From the NCBI GenBank assembly GCA_020725555.1, contig DYEU01000016.1:147610-211609 (forward strand): a DNA stretch of 64,000 nt, written 5' to 3'. The DNA comes from Desulfatibacillum sp. (GTDB taxonomy: Bacteria > Desulfobacterota > Desulfobacteria > Desulfobacterales > SpSt-501). Both the position numbers and the translations under genes were made by a program. The notes under the pieces are model-generated. The model saw only the letters and a list, made by a program, of their open reading frames with translations, ran no database searches and was not told where the DNA came from. Shown in pieces: positions 34,857-45,467 of this stretch (position 1 is the first letter of the stretch; every line of letters starts with the position of its first letter).

Positions 34857-37800
34857 GCCAGGCCAGCGAAACCTACGTTCCCCGGCACCCCGTGCGGGTG
34901 GTGACCGCGACCTCGCTCTTCGACGGCCACGACGCGGCGATCAACATCATGCGCCGCATCCTGCAGGACACCGGGGTCGAGGTGATCCACCTCGGGCACA
35001 ACCGCTCGGTTGAGGAAATCGTGAACGCGGCGATCGAGGAGGACGCCCAGGGGGTCGCCGTCTCGAGCTACCAGGGCGGCCACCTCGAGTTCTTCAAATA
35101 CCTCGTGGACCTGCTGCGCGAGCGCGGGGCGGCCCACATCCGCGTCTTCGGCGGAGGCGGCGGGGTGATCGTGCCCGAGGAGATCCGCGAACTCGAGGCC
35201 TACGGGGTCACCAAGATCTACTCCCCCGAGGACGGCGCGCGCCTGGGCCTGCAGGGGATGATCAACCACCTCGTGCAGCACATCGATTTCCCGACGGTGC
35301 GGGACTTCGATCTGCCCCTCGAGCAGCTCTCCCCCGAGAACAAGGGGCTCGTCGCCCGGCTGATCACGGCCGCGGAGATCGCCAAGGCGCGCGAAAACGG
35401 CCACCTCGCCCGGCTGCGGGCCGAGCTGAGCCGCCGCATCGCCGGCCGCAGGATCCCCGTCGTCGGCATCACCGGGACGGGCGGCGCGGGCAAGTCCTCG
35501 CTCACCGACGAGCTGATCGTGCGCCTGCTGCACGACCTGCAGACCCTGCGCATCGCGATCCTGAGCTGCGACCCCTCGCGGCGCCGGACCGGGGGGGCCC
35601 TTCTCGGCGACCGCATCCGCATGAACGCGATCGGGGACCCCCGCGTCTACATGCGCTCGCTCGCCACGCGGCGCTCGCCGACCGAGATCCCCGAGACCCT
35701 CCCCGACGCCGTGGCCGCCGTCAAGGCCGCGGGCTTCGACCTCGTGATCACCGAGACCGCGGGCATCGGCCAGGGGGATTCGAGCATCGTCGATCTCGTC
35801 GACGTCTCGATCTACGTCATGACCGCCGAGTTCGGCGCCGCCTCCCAGCTCGAGAAGATCGACATGCTCGACTTCGCCGACCTGGTCGCCGTCAACAAGT
35901 TCGAAAAGCGCGGCAGCGAGGACGCCCTCGCCCACGTCCGCAAGCAGGTGCAGCGCAACCGCAAGGCCTTCGACCGCCGGCCCGAGGAGATGCCCGTCTA
36001 CGGGACGATCGCCTCGAAGTTCAACGACGACGGCGTGACCGCGCTCTACCACGCCCTGCTCGATTCCATCGCCGAGAAGACGGGCGTCCGCTTCGCCTCC
36101 CGGCTGCCGCGGCCGGCCGGCAAGCACTCCTCCTCGAAGACGATCATCATCCCGCCCGAGCGGGTGCGCTACCTGGGCGAGATCGCCGAAACCGTGCGCG
36201 CCTACCATCGCAAGACGGCCGAGCAGATGGAGGCCCTGCGCCGGCGCTGGCACCTCGCCGAGGCGCTCGCCGCGATCGGGACCGGGGAGGACGCCGCCGG
36301 GCTCGTCGCGCGCCTGCGCGCCGAGCTCGCGCGCGCCGAGGAGGCGATCGACCCGGAGACGCGGCGGCTCGAGCAGGAGTGGGAGGAGATCCGCCGCGTC
36401 TACACGGGGGATGAGCTCGCCTACCGCGTGCGCGACCGCGAGGTCCGCCTGCCGCTCGCCGTCGAGACGCTCGCGCACTCGCGCCTCCCCAAGGTCGCGC
36501 TGCCGCGCTTCGCCGACCCGGCGGAGATCTACCGCTTCCTGCGCGAGGAAAACGTCCCCGGCCGCTTCCCCTACACGGCGGGCGTCTTTCCGCTCAAGCG
36601 CACCGACGAGGACCCGACCCGGATGTTCGCCGGCGAGGGCGACCCGGCGCGCACGAACCGGCGCTTCCGGCTGCTCTCGGCCGCCTACCCCGCCAAACGC
36701 CTCTCGACCGCCTTCGACTCGGTCACCCTCTACGGCTTCGACCCCGACCCCCGGCCCGACATCTACGGCAAGGTGGGCACCTCCGGGGTGAGCGTCTGCA
36801 CGCTCGACGACATGAAGGTGCTCTACAGCGGCTTCGAGCTCTGCGCCCCGAACACCTCGGTCTCGATGACGATCAACGGCCCCGCCCCCATCGTGCTCGC
36901 CATGTTCCTCAACACGGCGATCGACCAGCAGCTCGAGAAATTCGCCTCCGAGCACGGCCGCGCCCCCGACCCCGAGGAGGCCGGCCACATCCGGCAGGCG
37001 GTGCTCGAGGCCGTGCGCGGGACCGTCCAGGCCGACATCCTCAAGGAGGACCAGGGACAGAACACCTGCATCTTCGCGATCGACTTCGCCCTCAAGATGA
37101 TGGGCGACATCCAGGAGTATTTCATCCGGCACCGCGTGCGCAACTTCTACTCGGTGTCGATCTCCGGCTACCACATCGCCGAGGCCGGGGCGAACCCGAT
37201 CACCCAGCTCGCCTTCACCCTCGCCAACGGCTTCACCTACGTCGAGTACTACCTCTCGCGCGGCATGCCGATCGACAGCTTCGGCCCGAACCTCTCCTTC
37301 TTCTTCTCCAACGGCATGGACGCCGAGTACACCGTCATCGGCCGGGTCGCCCGCCGCATCTGGGCGATCGCCATGAAGCACAAGTACGGCGGGGGCCCGC
37401 GCAGCCAGCAGCTCAAGTACCACATCCAGACCTCGGGCCGCTCGCTCCACAGCCAGGACATCCAGTTCAACGACATCCGCACCACCCTCCAGGCGCTGTG
37501 CGCGATCTACGACAACTGCAACAGCCTGCACACGAACGCCTTCGACGAGGCGATCACGACCCCGAGCGCCGAGTCCGTGCGCCGGGCGCTCGCCATCCAG
37601 CTCATCATCAACCGCGAGTGGGGCCTCACCAAGAACGAAAACCCCAACCAGGGGAGCTACATCGTCGAGGAGCTGACCCGGCTCGTCGAGGAGGCCGTGC
37701 TCGCCGAGTTCGACCGCCTGACCGAGCGCGGGGGGGTGCTGGGGGCGATGGAGACCGGCTACCAGCGGGCGAAGATCCAGGAGGAGTCCCTCTACTACGA

Positions 37801-38122
37801 GGCGCTCAAACACGACGGCCGGCTGCCGATCATCGGGGTGAACACCTTCCGCGACCCGCACGCCGCCGAGGGGCGCTTCACGGAGACCCTCGAGCTCGCC
37901 CGCGCGACCGAGGAGGAAAAGCAGTCCCAGCTGCGGCGCCTGCGCGAGTTCCAGGAGCGCCACGCGCACGAGGCCCCGGGGGCGCTCGAGCGGCTGCAGC
38001 AGGTCGCCCTTTCCGGGGGCAACATCTTCGCCGAGCTGATGAACACCGTGCGCTGCTGCAGCCTCGGCCAGATCACCCGGGCGCTCTACGCGGTCGGCGG
38101 CCGCTACCGGCGCAACATGTGA
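34853..38122 (+). CDS. icmF: Fused isobutyryl-CoA mutase (IcmF)
   Basis: 1089 residues with the IcmF domain order. A B12-binding domain comes first (about 15-145; [16 protein letters not shown] carries the lower-ligand His in DxH), then the MeaI/ArgK-like GTPase (P-loop [12 protein letters not shown] at about 205, then [14 protein letters not shown] and VNKFEKRG), then the mutase TIM barrel (from about 560: [59 protein letters not shown]). The B12 enzyme interconverts isobutyryl-CoA and n-butyryl-CoA; some members act on isovaleryl- or pivalyl-CoA. The GTPase protects and reloads the cofactor. It overlaps the TetR gene by ATGA and is followed by thiolase and hydroxyacyl-CoA dehydrogenase, so the product can enter beta-oxidation. 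Confidence 0.93.
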   Translation: MSQASETYVPRHPVRVVTATSLFDGHDAAINIMRRILQDTGVEVIHLGHNRSVEEIVNAAIEEDAQGVAVSSYQGGHLEFFKYLVDLLRERGAAHIRVFGGGGGVIVPEEIRELEAYGVTKIYSPEDGARLGLQGMINHLVQHIDFPTVRDFDLPLEQLSPENKGLVARLITAAEIAKARENGHLARLRAELSRRIAGRRIPVVGITGTGGAGKSSLTDELIVRLLHDLQTLRIAILSCDPSRRRTGGALLGDRIRMNAIGDPRVYMRSLATRRSPTEIPETLPDAVAAVKAAGFDLVITETAGIGQGDSSIVDLVDVSIYVMTAEFGAASQLEKIDMLDFADLVAVNKFEKRGSEDALAHVRKQVQRNRKAFDRRPEEMPVYGTIASKFNDDGVTALYHALLDSIAEKTGVRFASRLPRPAGKHSSSKTIIIPPERVRYLGEIAETVRAYHRKTAEQMEALRRRWHLAEALAAIGTGEDAAGLVARLRAELARAEEAIDPETRRLEQEWEEIRRVYTGDELAYRVRDREVRLPLAVETLAHSRLPKVALPRFADPAEIYRFLREENVPGRFPYTAGVFPLKRTDEDPTRMFAGEGDPARTNRRFRLLSAAYPAKRLSTAFDSVTLYGFDPDPRPDIYGKVGTSGVSVCTLDDMKVLYSGFELCAPNTSVSMTINGPAPIVLAMFLNTAIDQQLEKFASEHGRAPDPEEAGHIRQAVLEAVRGTVQADILKEDQGQNTCIFAIDFALKMMGDIQEYFIRHRVRNFYSVSISGYHIAEAGANPITQLAFTLANGFTYVEYYLSRGMPIDSFGPNLSFFFSNGMDAEYTVIGRVARRIWAIAMKHKYGGGPRSQQLKYHIQTSGRSLHSQDIQFNDIRTTLQALCAIYDNCNSLHTNAFDEAITTPSAESVRRALAIQLIINREWGLTKNENPNQGSYIVEELTRLVEEAVLAEFDRLTERGGVLGAMETGYQRAKIQEESLYYEALKHDGRLPIIGVNTFRDPHAAEGRFTETLELARATEEEKQSQLRRLREFQERHAHEAPGALERLQQVALSGGNIFAELMNTVRCCSLGQITRALYAVGGRYRRNM

Positions 38123-38177
38123 GGCGGGCCCGCGGCGGCCCCACCGCCGCTCCACGCCGCCAAGGAGGAGGAAGCCC

Positions 38178-39353
38178 ATGAACCAGCCGGTCATCGTGAG
38201 CGCGGTGCGCACCCCCCTGGGGGCCTTCAACGGCAGCCTCGCCTCCGTCGGGGCGACCCGGCTCGGCGCCCTCGTGATCGAGGAGGCGCTCCGGCGCGCG
38301 GGAGTCCCCAAGGAAGCCGTCAACGAGGTCATCCTCGGTCAGGTGCTCCCCTGCGGCTACGGCCAGAACCCGGCCAAGCAGGCCGCGGTGCTCGCCCGCA
38401 TGCCCTGGGAGGTCGAGGCCCTCACGGTGAACAAGGTCTGCGGGTCGAGCCTCAAGGCGGTGATGCTCGCCGCCCAGGCGATCCAGACCGGGGACGCCGA
38501 GGTCGTGGTGGCGGGCGGCATGGAATCCATGAGTCTGGCGCCCTACTACCTGGAAAAGGCCCGCTTCGGCTACCGCATGGGCCCGGGCACCCTCCAGGAC
38601 CACATGGTGCACGACGGGCTCTGGGACATTGTGAACGACTTCCACATGGGGATCTCCAACGACCTCTGCTCGGAAAAATACGGGGTGAGCCGCGAGGACC
38701 AGGACCGCTACGCGGCCGAGTCCTACCGCCGGGCCTTGGCCGCGGTCCGCGAGGGGCGCTTCGACGAGGAGATCGTCCCCGTCGCCGTGCCGCAGCGCAA
38801 GGGGGACCCCGTCGTCTTCGCCCGGGACGAGTGCCCGCGCGAGACCCCCTACGAGGTTCTCGCGCGCATGGCCCCGGCCTTCCAGAAAAACGGCTACGCG
38901 ACCGCGGGCAACTCCTCGGTGATCAGCGACGGGGCGGCCGCCGTGGTCGTCACCTCGGAGGCGAAGGCGCGCGCGCTCGGCTGCCGCGTGCTCGCGCGCA
39001 TCGGCGCCCAGGCCTCGGCGGGGCTCGACATGAAGTACGTGCTGGTCGCCCCCATCCTCGCCGTCCCCAAGGTGCTCGCCAAGGAGGGGATCGGGATCGG
39101 CGAGGTCGATCTCTTCGAGATCAACGAGGCCTTCAGCGGCTCGACGGTCGCCGTGCTGCGCGAGCTTCGGCTCGACCCCGGCCGGGTCAACGTGAACGGC
39201 GGCAGCGTCGCCCTCGGCCACCCGATCGGGGCGAGCGGCTGCCGCGTGCTCGTGACCCTGCTCCACGAAATGATCCGGCGCGGGGCGAAGACGGGGCTCG
39301 CCTCGCTGTGCCTGGGCGGCGGCGAGGCCGTCGCCCTCGTCGTGCGCCGATAA
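38178..39353 (+). CDS. Acetyl-CoA C-acyltransferase (thiolase)
   Basis: 391 residues, normal for thiolase II. It cleaves 3-ketoacyl-CoA with CoA, or condenses two acetyl-CoA. The nucleophile C88 is in VNKVCGSS, the catalytic His is in GHPIGASG and the second Cys in LCLGGGE, with the NGGSVALGHP sequence before the His. The length and GSVALGHP form fit acetoacetyl-CoA-type biosynthetic/degradative thiolases. A strong ribosome site (AAGGAGGAGG) precedes the ATG. It lies 55 bp after icmF and 71 bp before the hydroxyacyl-CoA dehydrogenase gene in the same operon, where it would complete beta-oxidation of the C4 product. Confidence 0.95.
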   Translation: MNQPVIVSAVRTPLGAFNGSLASVGATRLGALVIEEALRRAGVPKEAVNEVILGQVLPCGYGQNPAKQAAVLARMPWEVEALTVNKVCGSSLKAVMLAAQAIQTGDAEVVVAGGMESMSLAPYYLEKARFGYRMGPGTLQDHMVHDGLWDIVNDFHMGISNDLCSEKYGVSREDQDRYAAESYRRALAAVREGRFDEEIVPVAVPQRKGDPVVFARDECPRETPYEVLARMAPAFQKNGYATAGNSSVISDGAAAVVVTSEAKARALGCRVLARIGAQASAGLDMKYVLVAPILAVPKVLAKEGIGIGEVDLFEINEAFSGSTVAVLRELRLDPGRVNVNGGSVALGHPIGASGCRVLVTLLHEMIRRGAKTGLASLCLGGGEAVALVVRR

Positions 39354-39424
39354 CCTCGTTTCCCCCCCGCCGGCTGCGGCGGCGGAGGGGGCACCCAACG
39401 ACTGCCAGCGGAGAGGAGAGCGGC

Positions 39425-40276
<852 letters not shown>

Positions 40277-40292
40277 GCCGAGGGAGGAGCCC

Positions 40293-40847
40293 ATGCCCGG
40301 AAAAGCGATCCGCCCCAAGCGCCAGACGGTCGGCGCGACGATCCGCCGCGTGCGCACCGCGAAGGGGATCCCGCTTGAGCGGGTGGCGAACGAAACCGGC
40401 CTCTCGATCGCGCAGATCGAGGACATCGAGGCCGGAAAGACGATCCCGCCGGTCGGGGCGATCCTGCAGCTCGCCCGCGCCCTGGAGATCGACAGTGCGG
40501 CCCTGCTGCGGGAGAGCGAGTCGCGCCTCGAAAAGCGCATCTCGGCGCACACCAAGCGCACCGAGAACTACGCCTACACCACCCTCACGCCGGGCGCCGA
40601 GAACAAGCACCTCAAGGCCTTCCGCGTGGTGATCGCGCCCCGCCAGGAGCACCGCGGGGTCGACTACCAGCACGAGGGCGAGGAGTTCGACTACGTCCTC
40701 GCCGGCCGGGTCGAGGTCACGGTCGGCGAGCACGTGAACACGCTGTCGGCCGGGCAGTCGCTGCATTTCAACTCGGCGATCCGGCACAAGCTGCGCAACG
40801 TGGGCGACGAGCCGGCCGAGCTGCTCGTCGTGATCTACACGCCCTGA
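40293..40847 (+). CDS. XRE-family regulator with C-terminal cupin domain
   Basis: 184 residues. An XRE/HTH_3 helix-turn-helix (about 10-68: GATIRRVRTAKGIPLERVANETGLSIAQIEDIEAGK in motif form IRRVRTAKG and LSIAQIEDIE) is followed by a small cupin barrel (about 105-180: RGVDYQHEGEEFDYVLAGRVEVTVG, HFNSAIRHKLRNVGDEPAELLVVIY). Such regulators sense a small carboxylate or polyamine bound in the cupin. Its place inside the acyl-CoA operon, 23 bp before the acyl-CoA dehydrogenase, suggests a second, metabolite-responsive control of this pathway besides the TetR protein. Target sites unknown. Confidence 0.88.
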   Translation: MPGKAIRPKRQTVGATIRRVRTAKGIPLERVANETGLSIAQIEDIEAGKTIPPVGAILQLARALEIDSAALLRESESRLEKRISAHTKRTENYAYTTLTPGAENKHLKAFRVVIAPRQEHRGVDYQHEGEEFDYVLAGRVEVTVGEHVNTLSAGQSLHFNSAIRHKLRNVGDEPAELLVVIYTP

Positions 40848-40870
40848 CGCCGAAGCGGAGGTCGCCGCCG

Positions 40871-42025
40871 ATGTCCTTTCCCCTGACCGAAGAACAGGTG
40901 ATGATCCAGAACATGGTGCGCGACCTCGCCCGCGAGCGTTTCGCGCCCCACGCGGCGGCGCACGACCGCGAAAAGCGCTTTCCCGCCGAGAACCTGCGCC
41001 AGCTCGCCGAGCTCGGCCTGATGGGGATGATGGTGCCGCCCGAGTACGGCGGGGCCGGGGCCGACACCGTGAGCTACGTGCTCGCGCTCTCCGAGGTGGC
41101 CTACGCCTGCGCGGCGACGGCGGTCGTGATGTCGGTGCACAACTCGATCGTCTGCGAGAGCCTCCTGCGCTTCGGCACCGCGGAGCAGAAGGAGCGCTTC
41201 CTCCGCCCGCTCGCCGCGGGCGAGATCATCGGCGCCTTCTCGCTCACGGAGCCGAACGCGGGCTCGGACCCGGCCCGGCAGCGCACGCGGGCGGTCCGCG
41301 ACCGCGACGGCTGGGTGCTGAACGGCGTCAAGCGCTTCACGACCACCGGCAAGCACGCCGGGTTGATCATCGTGACCGCCAAGACCGACGAGTCGAAGGG
41401 ACACCGCGGGATCAGCGCCTTTCTCGTCGAGGCGGGGGCGAAGGGCCTGAAAACGGGGCCCCTCGAGGAGAAGATGGGGCTGCGCGCCTCGGACACCTGC
41501 GATCTCATCTTCGAGGACTGCCGGATCCCGGCCGACCGGTTGCTCGGCCGCGAGGGCGACGGCTTCGTGATCGCCATGACCGGGCTCGACGGCGGCCGGA
41601 TCGGCATCGCCGCCCAGTCGGTCGGGGTCGCCCGGGCGGCCTACGACGCGGCCGTGGCCTACGTTCAGGAGCGCGAGCAGTTCGGGCAGAAAATCTCGAA
41701 ATTCCAGGGCATCCGCTGGATGATCGCCGACATGGCGGTCGAGATCGAGGCCGCGCGGCTGCTCATGCTCTCGGCCGCGCACCTGAAGGACCGCGGCGAG
41801 CCCTACACCCTGCAGGCCTCGATGGCGAAGCTTTACGCCTCGGAGATGGTGAACCGCATCACGGCCCAGGCCGTCCAGCTCCACGGGGGCTACGGCTACA
41901 CGGCCGACTACCCCGTCGAGCGCTATCTGCGGGACGCCCGGGTGTTCACGATCTACGAGGGGACGTCCGAAATCCAGCGCATCGTGATCGCCAACCACCT
42001 GCTCAAGGACAAGCGCAGCCCGTAG
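40871..42025 (+). CDS. Acyl-CoA dehydrogenase, short/branched-chain type
   Basis: 384 residues, normal length of the FAD-dependent family. It removes hydrogens at C2-C3 of an acyl-CoA and passes electrons to ETF. The FAD/substrate signatures AFSLTEPNAGSDP and the later QFGQKISKFQGIRWMIADM are clear, and the catalytic base is E363 in YEGTSEIQRIVIA. The C-terminal YEGT arrangement fits short-chain or isobutyryl/2-methylbutyryl-type enzymes, which matches IcmF upstream. No etfAB genes are in the window. Stop codon TAG. Start at 40871 is 23 bp after the XRE-cupin gene. Confidence 0.95.
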   Translation: MSFPLTEEQVMIQNMVRDLARERFAPHAAAHDREKRFPAENLRQLAELGLMGMMVPPEYGGAGADTVSYVLALSEVAYACAATAVVMSVHNSIVCESLLRFGTAEQKERFLRPLAAGEIIGAFSLTEPNAGSDPARQRTRAVRDRDGWVLNGVKRFTTTGKHAGLIIVTAKTDESKGHRGISAFLVEAGAKGLKTGPLEEKMGLRASDTCDLIFEDCRIPADRLLGREGDGFVIAMTGLDGGRIGIAAQSVGVARAAYDAAVAYVQEREQFGQKISKFQGIRWMIADMAVEIEAARLLMLSAAHLKDRGEPYTLQASMAKLYASEMVNRITAQAVQLHGGYGYTADYPVERYLRDARVFTIYEGTSEIQRIVIANHLLKDKRSP

Positions 42026-42094
42026 GGCGTTTTCGCGACCGGCCCGGCATCCCGCATCCGGGGCCGCCGCGCCGGCGGGGGGAGGAGAAAACCG

Positions 42095-42574
42095 ATGGTC
42101 CGAACGGAGATCTCGCTTTTTCTCAAAAACGTGCCCGGGGAGCTCGGCCGCCTCGCGGCCCTTCTCGGCTCTAACGGGGTCAACATCGACGCCCTGATGA
42201 TCCAGGACGCCTCCGACTACGTGCAGCAGCTCTTTCTCAACCGCGGCAAGGCCCTGCACCGCATCGCCTCGGCGGCGAGCTACAGCTCGATGAGCAAGGA
42301 CTCCGCCGAGTTCGCCCTGATCCGCATGCTGGTCGACAACACCGACCGCGCGGTGAGCCTGCTCTCCGAACACGACTACCTCTTCGACGTGATGCCCGTG
42401 ATCGCCCTCCACCTGGAGAACCGCCCCGGCGAGCTCGCGGCGGTCACCCAGAAATTCGGCGAGGAGGGGATCAACATCCACTACGTCTACGGCTCGGTCG
42501 CCGGGCCGGAGGCGAAATGCCTCTTTGTCTTCTGCCCGGCGGACATCGACCTCGCGGCCCGCATTTTCAAGTGA
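42095..42574 (+). CDS. Double ACT-domain protein
   Basis: 159 residues made of two ACT repeats: the first from VRTEISLFLKNVPGELGRLAALLGSNGVNI (about 1-65), the second from VMPVIALHLENRPGELAAVTQKFGEEGINIHYVYGS (about 85-157). Both have the PGEL turn typical of the ligand-binding edge. Stand-alone ACT pairs bind amino acids (often Leu, Ile, Val or Ser) and regulate other enzymes allosterically. No catalytic domain is attached. A strong ribosome site GGGGGGAGG lies upstream. It stands between the acyl-CoA dehydrogenase gene and a response regulator; what it regulates is unknown, although branched-chain amino-acid sensing would fit the context. Confidence 0.85.
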   Translation: MVRTEISLFLKNVPGELGRLAALLGSNGVNIDALMIQDASDYVQQLFLNRGKALHRIASAASYSSMSKDSAEFALIRMLVDNTDRAVSLLSEHDYLFDVMPVIALHLENRPGELAAVTQKFGEEGINIHYVYGSVAGPEAKCLFVFCPADIDLAARIFK

Positions 42575-42613
42575 GGCGGGGGCCGAAAGCGACCCCCCCC
42601 AAGGAGAAGCGCC

Positions 42614-43135
42614 ATGAGCGACTCCGTGTTGAACGGCAAGCGCATCCTCGCCGTGGACGACGAACCCGACGTCCTGGAGAGCCTCGAGGAGCTGATCCTC
42701 GCCGCAGCCCCCCGCTGCCGCGTCGACCGCGCCCGCACCCACGCCGAGGCGGTCGCCCGGATCGCCGAGAACCGCCACGATCTCGCCGTGCTCGACATCA
42801 TGGGCGTCGACGGCTTCGATCTCCTGCAGAAGCTCGCCGCCATGGGGGTCCCGGTCGTGATGCTCACCGCCCACGCCCTCAACCCCGAGGCCCTCCGCAA
42901 ATCGATCGAGCTCGGCGCCTGGGCCTACCTCCCCAAGGAAAAGCTCGCCGACATCGTCCCCTGCCTCGAGGAGGCGCTGACGATGGAATACCCGCGGGGG
43001 TGGGGGCGGATGTTCGACGAGCTGAAGGGCTTTTTCAACGCGCGCTTCGGCGAGCGCTGGATGGAGACCGACCCCCGCTTCTGGGGGGGCTTCGAGAGCA
43101 AGATCGCCTCCTGGCGCGGCCCCAAGCTGAAGTAG
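42614..43135 (+). CDS. Response regulator with a conserved Trp-rich tail
   Basis: 173 residues. A receiver domain (about 8-125) has the acid pair D15/D16, the phospho-acceptor D61 (LDIMGVDGF), a Thr in MLTAHAL and the Lys in LPKEKL, so it is functional by motif. There is no DNA-binding or enzymatic output domain; instead about 50 residues (MEYPRGWGRMFDELKGFFNARFGERWMETDPRFWGGFES in motif form WGRMFDEL and DPRFWGGF) follow, a pattern seen in single-domain regulators of deltaproteobacteria whose partner is unknown. No histidine kinase gene is in the window. It is downstream of the ACT gene by 39 bp and converges with the ligase gene at 43145. Stop TAG. Confidence 0.85.
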   Translation: MSDSVLNGKRILAVDDEPDVLESLEELILAAAPRCRVDRARTHAEAVARIAENRHDLAVLDIMGVDGFDLLQKLAAMGVPVVMLTAHALNPEALRKSIELGAWAYLPKEKLADIVPCLEEALTMEYPRGWGRMFDELKGFFNARFGERWMETDPRFWGGFESKIASWRGPKLK

Positions 43136-43144
43136 TGCCGTGCT

Positions 43145-44674
43145 TCAGCCCTGCAGACCGCCCCAGCGGCGCTTCACGGCGGCCCGGTCGGGGGTGCCGT
43201 CGGGGGAGAGCGGCAGCTCGTCCACGAACTCGACGTACTGCGGTTTCTTGTAGCTCGCGATCCGCTCCCCGACGAAGCGGATCAGCTCGCGGGCCTCGAG
43301 GCGCGCGCCCGGCTTGAGCTGGCAGACGGCCTTGATGCCCTCCTTCCACTTGGGGTCCGGCACCCCGAAGACGACCGTCTTTTCGACCGCGGGGTGCTCG
43401 AGGATCGCCCGCTCCACCTCGGCGGGGTAGACGTTCTCGCCGCCCGGCTTGATGAGTTCCTTCTCGGGTTTGCGCCCGGCGTAGAAGAGAAAGCCCTCGC
43501 CGTCGAAGCGGCCGAGATCCCCGGTGTGGTGCCAGCCCCCGCGGAAGGCCCTCGCCGTCTCCTCCGGGAGGTTCCAGTAGCCCAGAAAGACCATGGGCCC
43601 CCGCACGGCGATCTCCCCCACCTCGCCCGCGGCGACGGGCCGGTCGTCGTCGTCGACGAGGCGCACCTCGGCGAGCGGGATGCAGCGGCCGGCCGAGCCG
43701 GGCCGATCCTCGTAGCGGCCCAGCGTGGCGATGGCCGAGGTCTCGGTCTGGCCGTACATTACGAAGAAGGTCCCGCCGGTACGCGCGCGGTAGCGCTCGA
43801 TCGTCTCGGGGATCTCGATCCCGATCACGCGCCGGAGGGTCGCCAGGCCCGCCCCCGCCTTCTCGGCCTCGTCGAGGAGGGAGGCGAGGATCGGCGAGAA
43901 GTCGAAGAGGACCGACACCCCTTCCCGCTCGATCCAGGCGACCGCCCGGGCGGCGTCGAACTTGCTCATGGAGAGGTTGAGCGCCCCGGCGTGGAAGGCC
44001 ATCGTCGCCATGAACAGCCCGCCCACGTGAAAGAGCGGCAGCAACCCCAGGTGGACGTCCCCGGGGTCGAGGCGCAACAGGAGATTCAGGTGGACGTTGG
44101 CGGCGATGAGGTTCCGGTGGCACAGAAGCGCCCCGCGCGGCTTTCCGGCCACGGCGGCGGTGTGGATGATGACGAAGCCGTCCTCGTCGCCCACCGCCTC
44201 GGGCGCCGCAAGCGGCGGCCCGGCGAGCAGCGCCCCGAAGGGCTCGAAGCCCCCGGCGACGGCCGCGCGCAGGTCGAAGCGGCGCTCGACCGAGGGCAGC
44301 CGCGCGCGCGCGGAGGCGAGCAGGTCCACGTACTCGGCGTCCGCGAAGAGCACCTTCGGCGCGGTGTCCTCGAGGTTGTAGAGCGCCTCCTCGGCCGAAA
44401 GCCGCCAGTTCACCGGCACCACGATCGCCCCGAGCGCGGCGGCCGCCCCGTAGAGGAGGAAATACTCGAGGCTGTTCTTCCCCAAAACGCCGATCCGGTC
44501 GCCCTTGGCGACGCCAGCGCGGCGCAGGCCCGCGGCCAGGCGGTCGACCCGGTCGCGGACCTCGGCGAAGGTGAGCGTTAGCCCCTCCTCCGGGTCCCGG
44601 AGGGCCGGCCGCGCGGCGAAGCAGGCCGCGTTGCGGCGGATGAGGTCGTAGAAGGTGAAATCGTAGAGGCCCAT
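43145..44674 (-). CDS. AMP-dependent acyl-CoA synthetase-like protein with altered motifs
   Basis: 509 residues of the ANL (adenylating) superfamily. It resembles acyl-CoA synthetases throughout: GVAKGDRIGVLGKNS, FHVGGLFMA, MYGQTE and TGDLGRFDGEGF. But the P-loop reads HTAAVAGKPRGA rather than TSGTTGxPKG, and the usual catalytic Lys near the C-terminus (GK in TxNGKxxR) is not there: the tail has LSPDGTPDRAAVKRRW. So it may be an unusual ligase with weak adenylation, or work only as a second-step thioester-forming or regulatory protein. Similar HTAAVxGRPRG proteins are known in deltaproteobacteria. It is the last gene of the liv-type operon, 165 bp after the lipoprotein gene, same strand. Confidence 0.8.
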   Translation of the reverse strand: MGLYDFTFYDLIRRNAACFAARPALRDPEEGLTLTFAEVRDRVDRLAAGLRRAGVAKGDRIGVLGKNSLEYFLLYGAAAALGAIVVPVNWRLSAEEALYNLEDTAPKVLFADAEYVDLLASARARLPSVERRFDLRAAVAGGFEPFGALLAGPPLAAPEAVGDEDGFVIIHTAAVAGKPRGALLCHRNLIAANVHLNLLLRLDPGDVHLGLLPLFHVGGLFMATMAFHAGALNLSMSKFDAARAVAWIEREGVSVLFDFSPILASLLDEAEKAGAGLATLRRVIGIEIPETIERYRARTGGTFFVMYGQTETSAIATLGRYEDRPGSAGRCIPLAEVRLVDDDDRPVAAGEVGEIAVRGPMVFLGYWNLPEETARAFRGGWHHTGDLGRFDGEGFLFYAGRKPEKELIKPGGENVYPAEVERAILEHPAVEKTVVFGVPDPKWKEGIKAVCQLKPGARLEARELIRFVGERIASYKKPQYVEFVDELPLSPDGTPDRAAVKRRWGGLQG

Positions 44675-44839
44675 GGTTCACCCCGCGGAGGCCCGCCGCC
44701 GGCGCGCACGTCCCGGGTGCCCGCCGCCCGCCCCGGCGCAGGCCGTTTGCGTTCGACCCGCTTGACCGCGATGTGGGAGTCCGGCCGCGCGGGGAGGGAA
44801 CCGCCGCGCGGCCCGGCGGCCCCTCCCCGCCGTGCGGCG

Positions 44840-45442
44840 TCAGGGGTATTTCGCCTTGAAGGCGACGACTTTCGTGATCCCGTCGGCCTTGAAGACCGCC
44901 GCTCCCTCCCGCACCTCGAGGGGGAAGGAGAAATCGGGCGCCTTCGTCCACCAGGTCTGGATCAGGTCCCAGGGCTTTTTGCCCATCTGCTGCAGGCGCA
45001 GGCCGCCGACCACGCCCAGGCTCATGAAGGCCTCGAAGGGGCCGAGCACGCACGGCACGCGGAGCTGGGAGGTCTTGCCGCCCGGGATCCAGATCTCGTC
45101 CTGGGAGCCCACGGTATTCAGCTCGAAGCCGTCAAGCGCCACGGTGAACTTCAGGTTGTCCAGGCGCACGGGGAAGGCGTTCGGGTTGGCGATGTCGAAG
45201 ACGAAGTGGTAGATCAGGGGCGCCCCGTTGTTCCCCGGTTTTCCGCCCTCGGGCAGCGAGGGCTGGACCTTGTTGTTGTAGAACCAGAAGCCGAAGTAGT
45301 TTGCCACCTCGGCGCGGTTCAACGCGACCGTGGGCGCCTGGAAGGTGGACTCGGTCGCCTTCTGCACCCCGGCGCAACCGGAAGCCACCAGGGCCGCGAC
45401 CGCGAGGACGAGGGCCAGCCTGCGAGTCGATTGCGATCTCAT
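44840..45442 (-). CDS. LEA14/WHy-type lipoprotein
   Basis: 200 residues. A lipobox (LVASGC, Cys at residue 23) at the end of a hydrophobic leader marks it for lipid attachment. The body has two segments of the LEA type-2/WHy beta-fold: APLIYHFVFDIANPNAFPVRLDNLKFTVALDG and FSFPLEVREGAAVF. Such domains are small fibronectin-like binding modules. It lies directly downstream of livF (26 bp), so it is likely part of the transporter operon, perhaps a periplasmic or outer-membrane helper of substrate delivery; that role is inferred. No homologous function is known to me. Confidence 0.72.
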   Translation of the reverse strand: MRSQSTRRLALVLAVAALVASGCAGVQKATESTFQAPTVALNRAEVANYFGFWFYNNKVQPSLPEGGKPGNNGAPLIYHFVFDIANPNAFPVRLDNLKFTVALDGFELNTVGSQDEIWIPGGKTSQLRVPCVLGPFEAFMSLGVVGGLRLQQMGKKPWDLIQTWWTKAPDFSFPLEVREGAAVFKADGITKVVAFKAKYP

Positions 45443-45467
45443 GGCGCGTTCTCCTGTCTTGTCTCGT

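Noticed and set aside
34712..38332. Long minus-strand frame opposite icmF (1206 codons)
   Set aside because: Same explanation: antisense shadow with biased composition; icmF has all its domains.
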